NCBI GenBank assembly: GCA_964434955.1
Contig: CAYSXI010000243.1
Span: 1-6,425, forward strand
Source: JANQLU01 sp964434955
Lineage (GTDB): Bacteria; Planctomycetota; Planctomycetia; Pirellulales; Pirellulaceae
Length of the DNA: 6,425 bases
Reading direction: 5' to 3'
The position numbers and the translations under genes were made by a program. This document shows, piece after piece, positions 5,034 through 6,425 of this stretch. How positions within the stretch are numbered: the stretch's first letter is position 1; each line of letters starts with the position of its first letter. The notes under the pieces were generated by a model, which saw nothing but the letters and a program-made list of their open reading frames with translations, was not told the DNA's origin and made no database searches.

Positions 5034-6425
5034 ATGAAAACTCACGGTTTGGTTGTCAAAAGCCTTATGACGCTGGCTTTTGTTGTCTGTTTTTCTTTTG
5101 CCAATTTAGGTGGGCAGGAATCGTCTCGCACCAAGTCGCCATCGGGCGTGGTTTCGCAGGTCAAATGGAGTGAAGACGGAAACAGTTTTACCTTCGTGAC
5201 CGATGGAAAAAGGTATCGATTCGATCTTCGGACAAATGAAAAAACCAAGGTCGAGAAATCGGAAGGCGACTCGGGCAGCAGTCAGTCGACACGCCGACGG
5301 TTCCGCCCGCGACAAGAACAGGGAAACACCGGAAAGTACATTGGACGACCCACACGCGGTCGACAGTACACTCAAGTCGAGTCGCCGGACGGCAAATGGA
5401 TCGCCAAGTACGAAAACTGGAATCTGATTCTGGAAGACAAAAAGACAAAAAAGAAAGTTGCCGTTACCACCGAAGGCAATGAACAGATTCATTTCGGAAC
5501 GGCCAGTTGGGTTTACGGCGAAGAACTTAATCAAACGAAAGCAATGTGGTGGACGCCGGATTCCAAAAAAATCTTGTATTACCGATTCGATGACACGGAC
5601 GTTCAGAAATTCTTTTTGGTGCGCGGGTGGTCGAAAATCAACACGGGGATCTACCCGGAATATTATCCAAAAGCTGGCGCCGAGAATCCTGGTTCGGAAC
5701 TCTGGATTTACGACCTGCAATCCAAGAAGCAAACGCGAGTCGATTTGGGGGGAACGAGTGAGGAATACATCTTCAACATTCGGGTTTCCCCGAAAGGCGA
5801 TGTCATGATGGTCAACTGGACCGATCGCCTTCAGCAACACCTCAAAGTCATGGCCATCGATTTGGAAACGGGCCAGTGCAAGCCGATTGTTGAAGAACTA
5901 CAAAAAACCTGGCAAACCAACTCGCCGAGAATGATCTATCTGAAAGACAAGCAGAGATTTCTCTGGCAATCCGAGCGATCCGGGTTCACGCATTATGATC
6001 TACGCGACCTAAGTGGCAAATTTTATCATTCGGTGACCAAGGGACAATTTCAAACGACCTCGATCAACGTCATGGAAGATGAAAACCTCGTGTCTTTTAT
6101 TGCCCATAGCTCGATTCGCAATCCCTACTACGCTCAATTTCATCTCGTCGGGCTGGATGGCAAGAATCAACGACGTGTGACGTCTTTGGACTATCACCAC
6201 TCAAAATTCAATCTTTCACCGAATCGAAAATGGTTGGTTTGTCAGTACGAAGAAGTGAATCGCCCGCCTTGTACCGCTTTGTATAAGACGGACGGTACTT
6301 TCGTCACGGCGATCGCAACGAGCAATCCCAAAAGCGCCGCCAACCTGGCAGAAGAATTCAAGTTCAAATCAAACGATGGCAAATTCGATATCTACGGGAT
6401 CATTTACAAACCAAAGAACTTTGAT
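5034..6425 (+). CDS. Dipeptidyl-peptidase IV-like S9B protein, 3' truncated by window
   Basis: The frame is open from the ATG at 5034 to the window edge, 464 codons with no stop. GGAG (5024-5027) lies 6 bases upstream. Residues 1-27 form a signal peptide (K2, K9, then LMTLAFVVCFSFA), so the enzyme is exported. A first propeller strand pair (about 38-70, VSQVKWSEDGNSFTFVTDGKRY) is followed by an arginine-rich linker (about 85-111). The DPPIV N-terminal beta-propeller then runs from SPDGKWIA (117-124) to about 445. Recognisable landmarks are W159-V-Y-G-E163-E164, matching the DPP4 Glu-Glu motif that holds the substrate N-terminus, and YPKAGAENP (211-219), a strongly conserved propeller segment. 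The last residues (DGKFDIYGIIYKPKNFD) are the usual opening of the S9 catalytic domain. Ser, Asp and His of the triad lie beyond the window, so activity cannot be judged. Family members release N-terminal dipeptides, usually after Pro or Ala, in peptide scavenging. An alternative start at M12 (5067) lacks the basic N-region and is less likely. Confidence 0.88.
   Translation, partial: MKTHGLVVKSLMTLAFVVCFSFANLGGQESSRTKSPSGVVSQVKWSEDGNSFTFVTDGKRYRFDLRTNEKTKVEKSEGDSGSSQSTRRRFRPRQEQGNTGKYIGRPTRGRQYTQVESPDGKWIAKYENWNLILEDKKTKKKVAVTTEGNEQIHFGTASWVYGEELNQTKAMWWTPDSKKILYYRFDDTDVQKFFLVRGWSKINTGIYPEYYPKAGAENPGSELWIYDLQSKKQTRVDLGGTSEEYIFNIRVSPKGDVMMVNWTDRLQQHLKVMAIDLETGQCKPIVEELQKTWQTNSPRMIYLKDKQRFLWQSERSGFTHYDLRDLSGKFYHSVTKGQFQTTSINVMEDENLVSFIAHSSIRNPYYAQFHLVGLDGKNQRRVTSLDYHHSKFNLSPNRKWLVCQYEEVNRPPCTALYKTDGTFVTAIATSNPKSAANLAEEFKFKSNDGKFDIYGIIYKPKNFD

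Noticed and set aside
5034..5120. Possible lipobox in the peptidase N-terminus (Cys at residue 19)
   Set aside because: The residue before Cys is Val, not Gly, Ala or Ser, and the Cys sits within the hydrophobic core, so an ordinary signal peptide fits better.
5106..5840. 244-codon - strand open frame opposite the peptidase gene
   Set aside because: The + strand frame carries the signal peptide and DPP IV propeller motifs continuously through this stretch; the - frame has none.
1..6425. CRISPR array, tRNA/rRNA, insertion sequence, attachment site or defence system
   Set aside because: No spaced repeats, terminal inverted repeats, transposase, integrase or RNA-gene signatures were seen on either strand.

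Overview
The window most likely comes from a member of the Planctomycetota, probably of the Pirellulales/Rhodopirellula type. This rests on the protein families present rather than on a marker gene. The strongest pointers are a secreted CehA/McbA-type metallohydrolase of a form I associate with planctomycetes, an S9B dipeptidyl-peptidase beginning with a WD-like 'SPDGKW' propeller, and a HPF/RaiA protein paired with a tandem universal stress protein. Base composition is near 50% GC by eye. No RNA gene, insertion sequence, CRISPR array or phage gene was seen.

Region 1 (1-1692, + strand) is a two-gene stress operon. About 300 bases of apparently non-coding DNA precede it. This stretch holds a cluster of TTGACC hexamers, a near-consensus sigma-54 (-24/-12) promoter at 206-221 and a leader hairpin with a cUUCGg tetraloop. 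The first gene encodes a short HPF/RaiA-type ribosome hibernation factor. After 38 bases comes a 324-residue UspE-like tandem universal stress protein, whose ribosome binding site lies inside a predicted hairpin.

Region 2 (1714-4891, - strand, convergent with region 1) is a second two-gene unit for exported enzymes. A lipoprotein alpha/beta hydrolase (4025-4891) is transcribed first. After 31 bases comes a 759-residue secreted PHP-like metallohydrolase, whose start is best placed at 3993 rather than at the first in-frame ATG at 4050.

Region 3 (4892-6425): a 142-base divergent intergenic region separates the hydrolase from a + strand gene that runs off the window. That gene encodes an exported S9B dipeptidyl-peptidase IV-like protein. 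Its beta-propeller is present, including the conserved Glu-Glu substrate-anchoring pair, but the catalytic domain is only beginning at the window edge.

The most interesting signal is the combination in region 1: a sigma-54 type promoter with possible upstream activator sites and a structured leader, driving ribosome hibernation plus a universal stress protein. This would put translational shutdown under an enhancer-dependent, signal-gated switch. The other genes look like recognisable families with interesting details rather than a new system.
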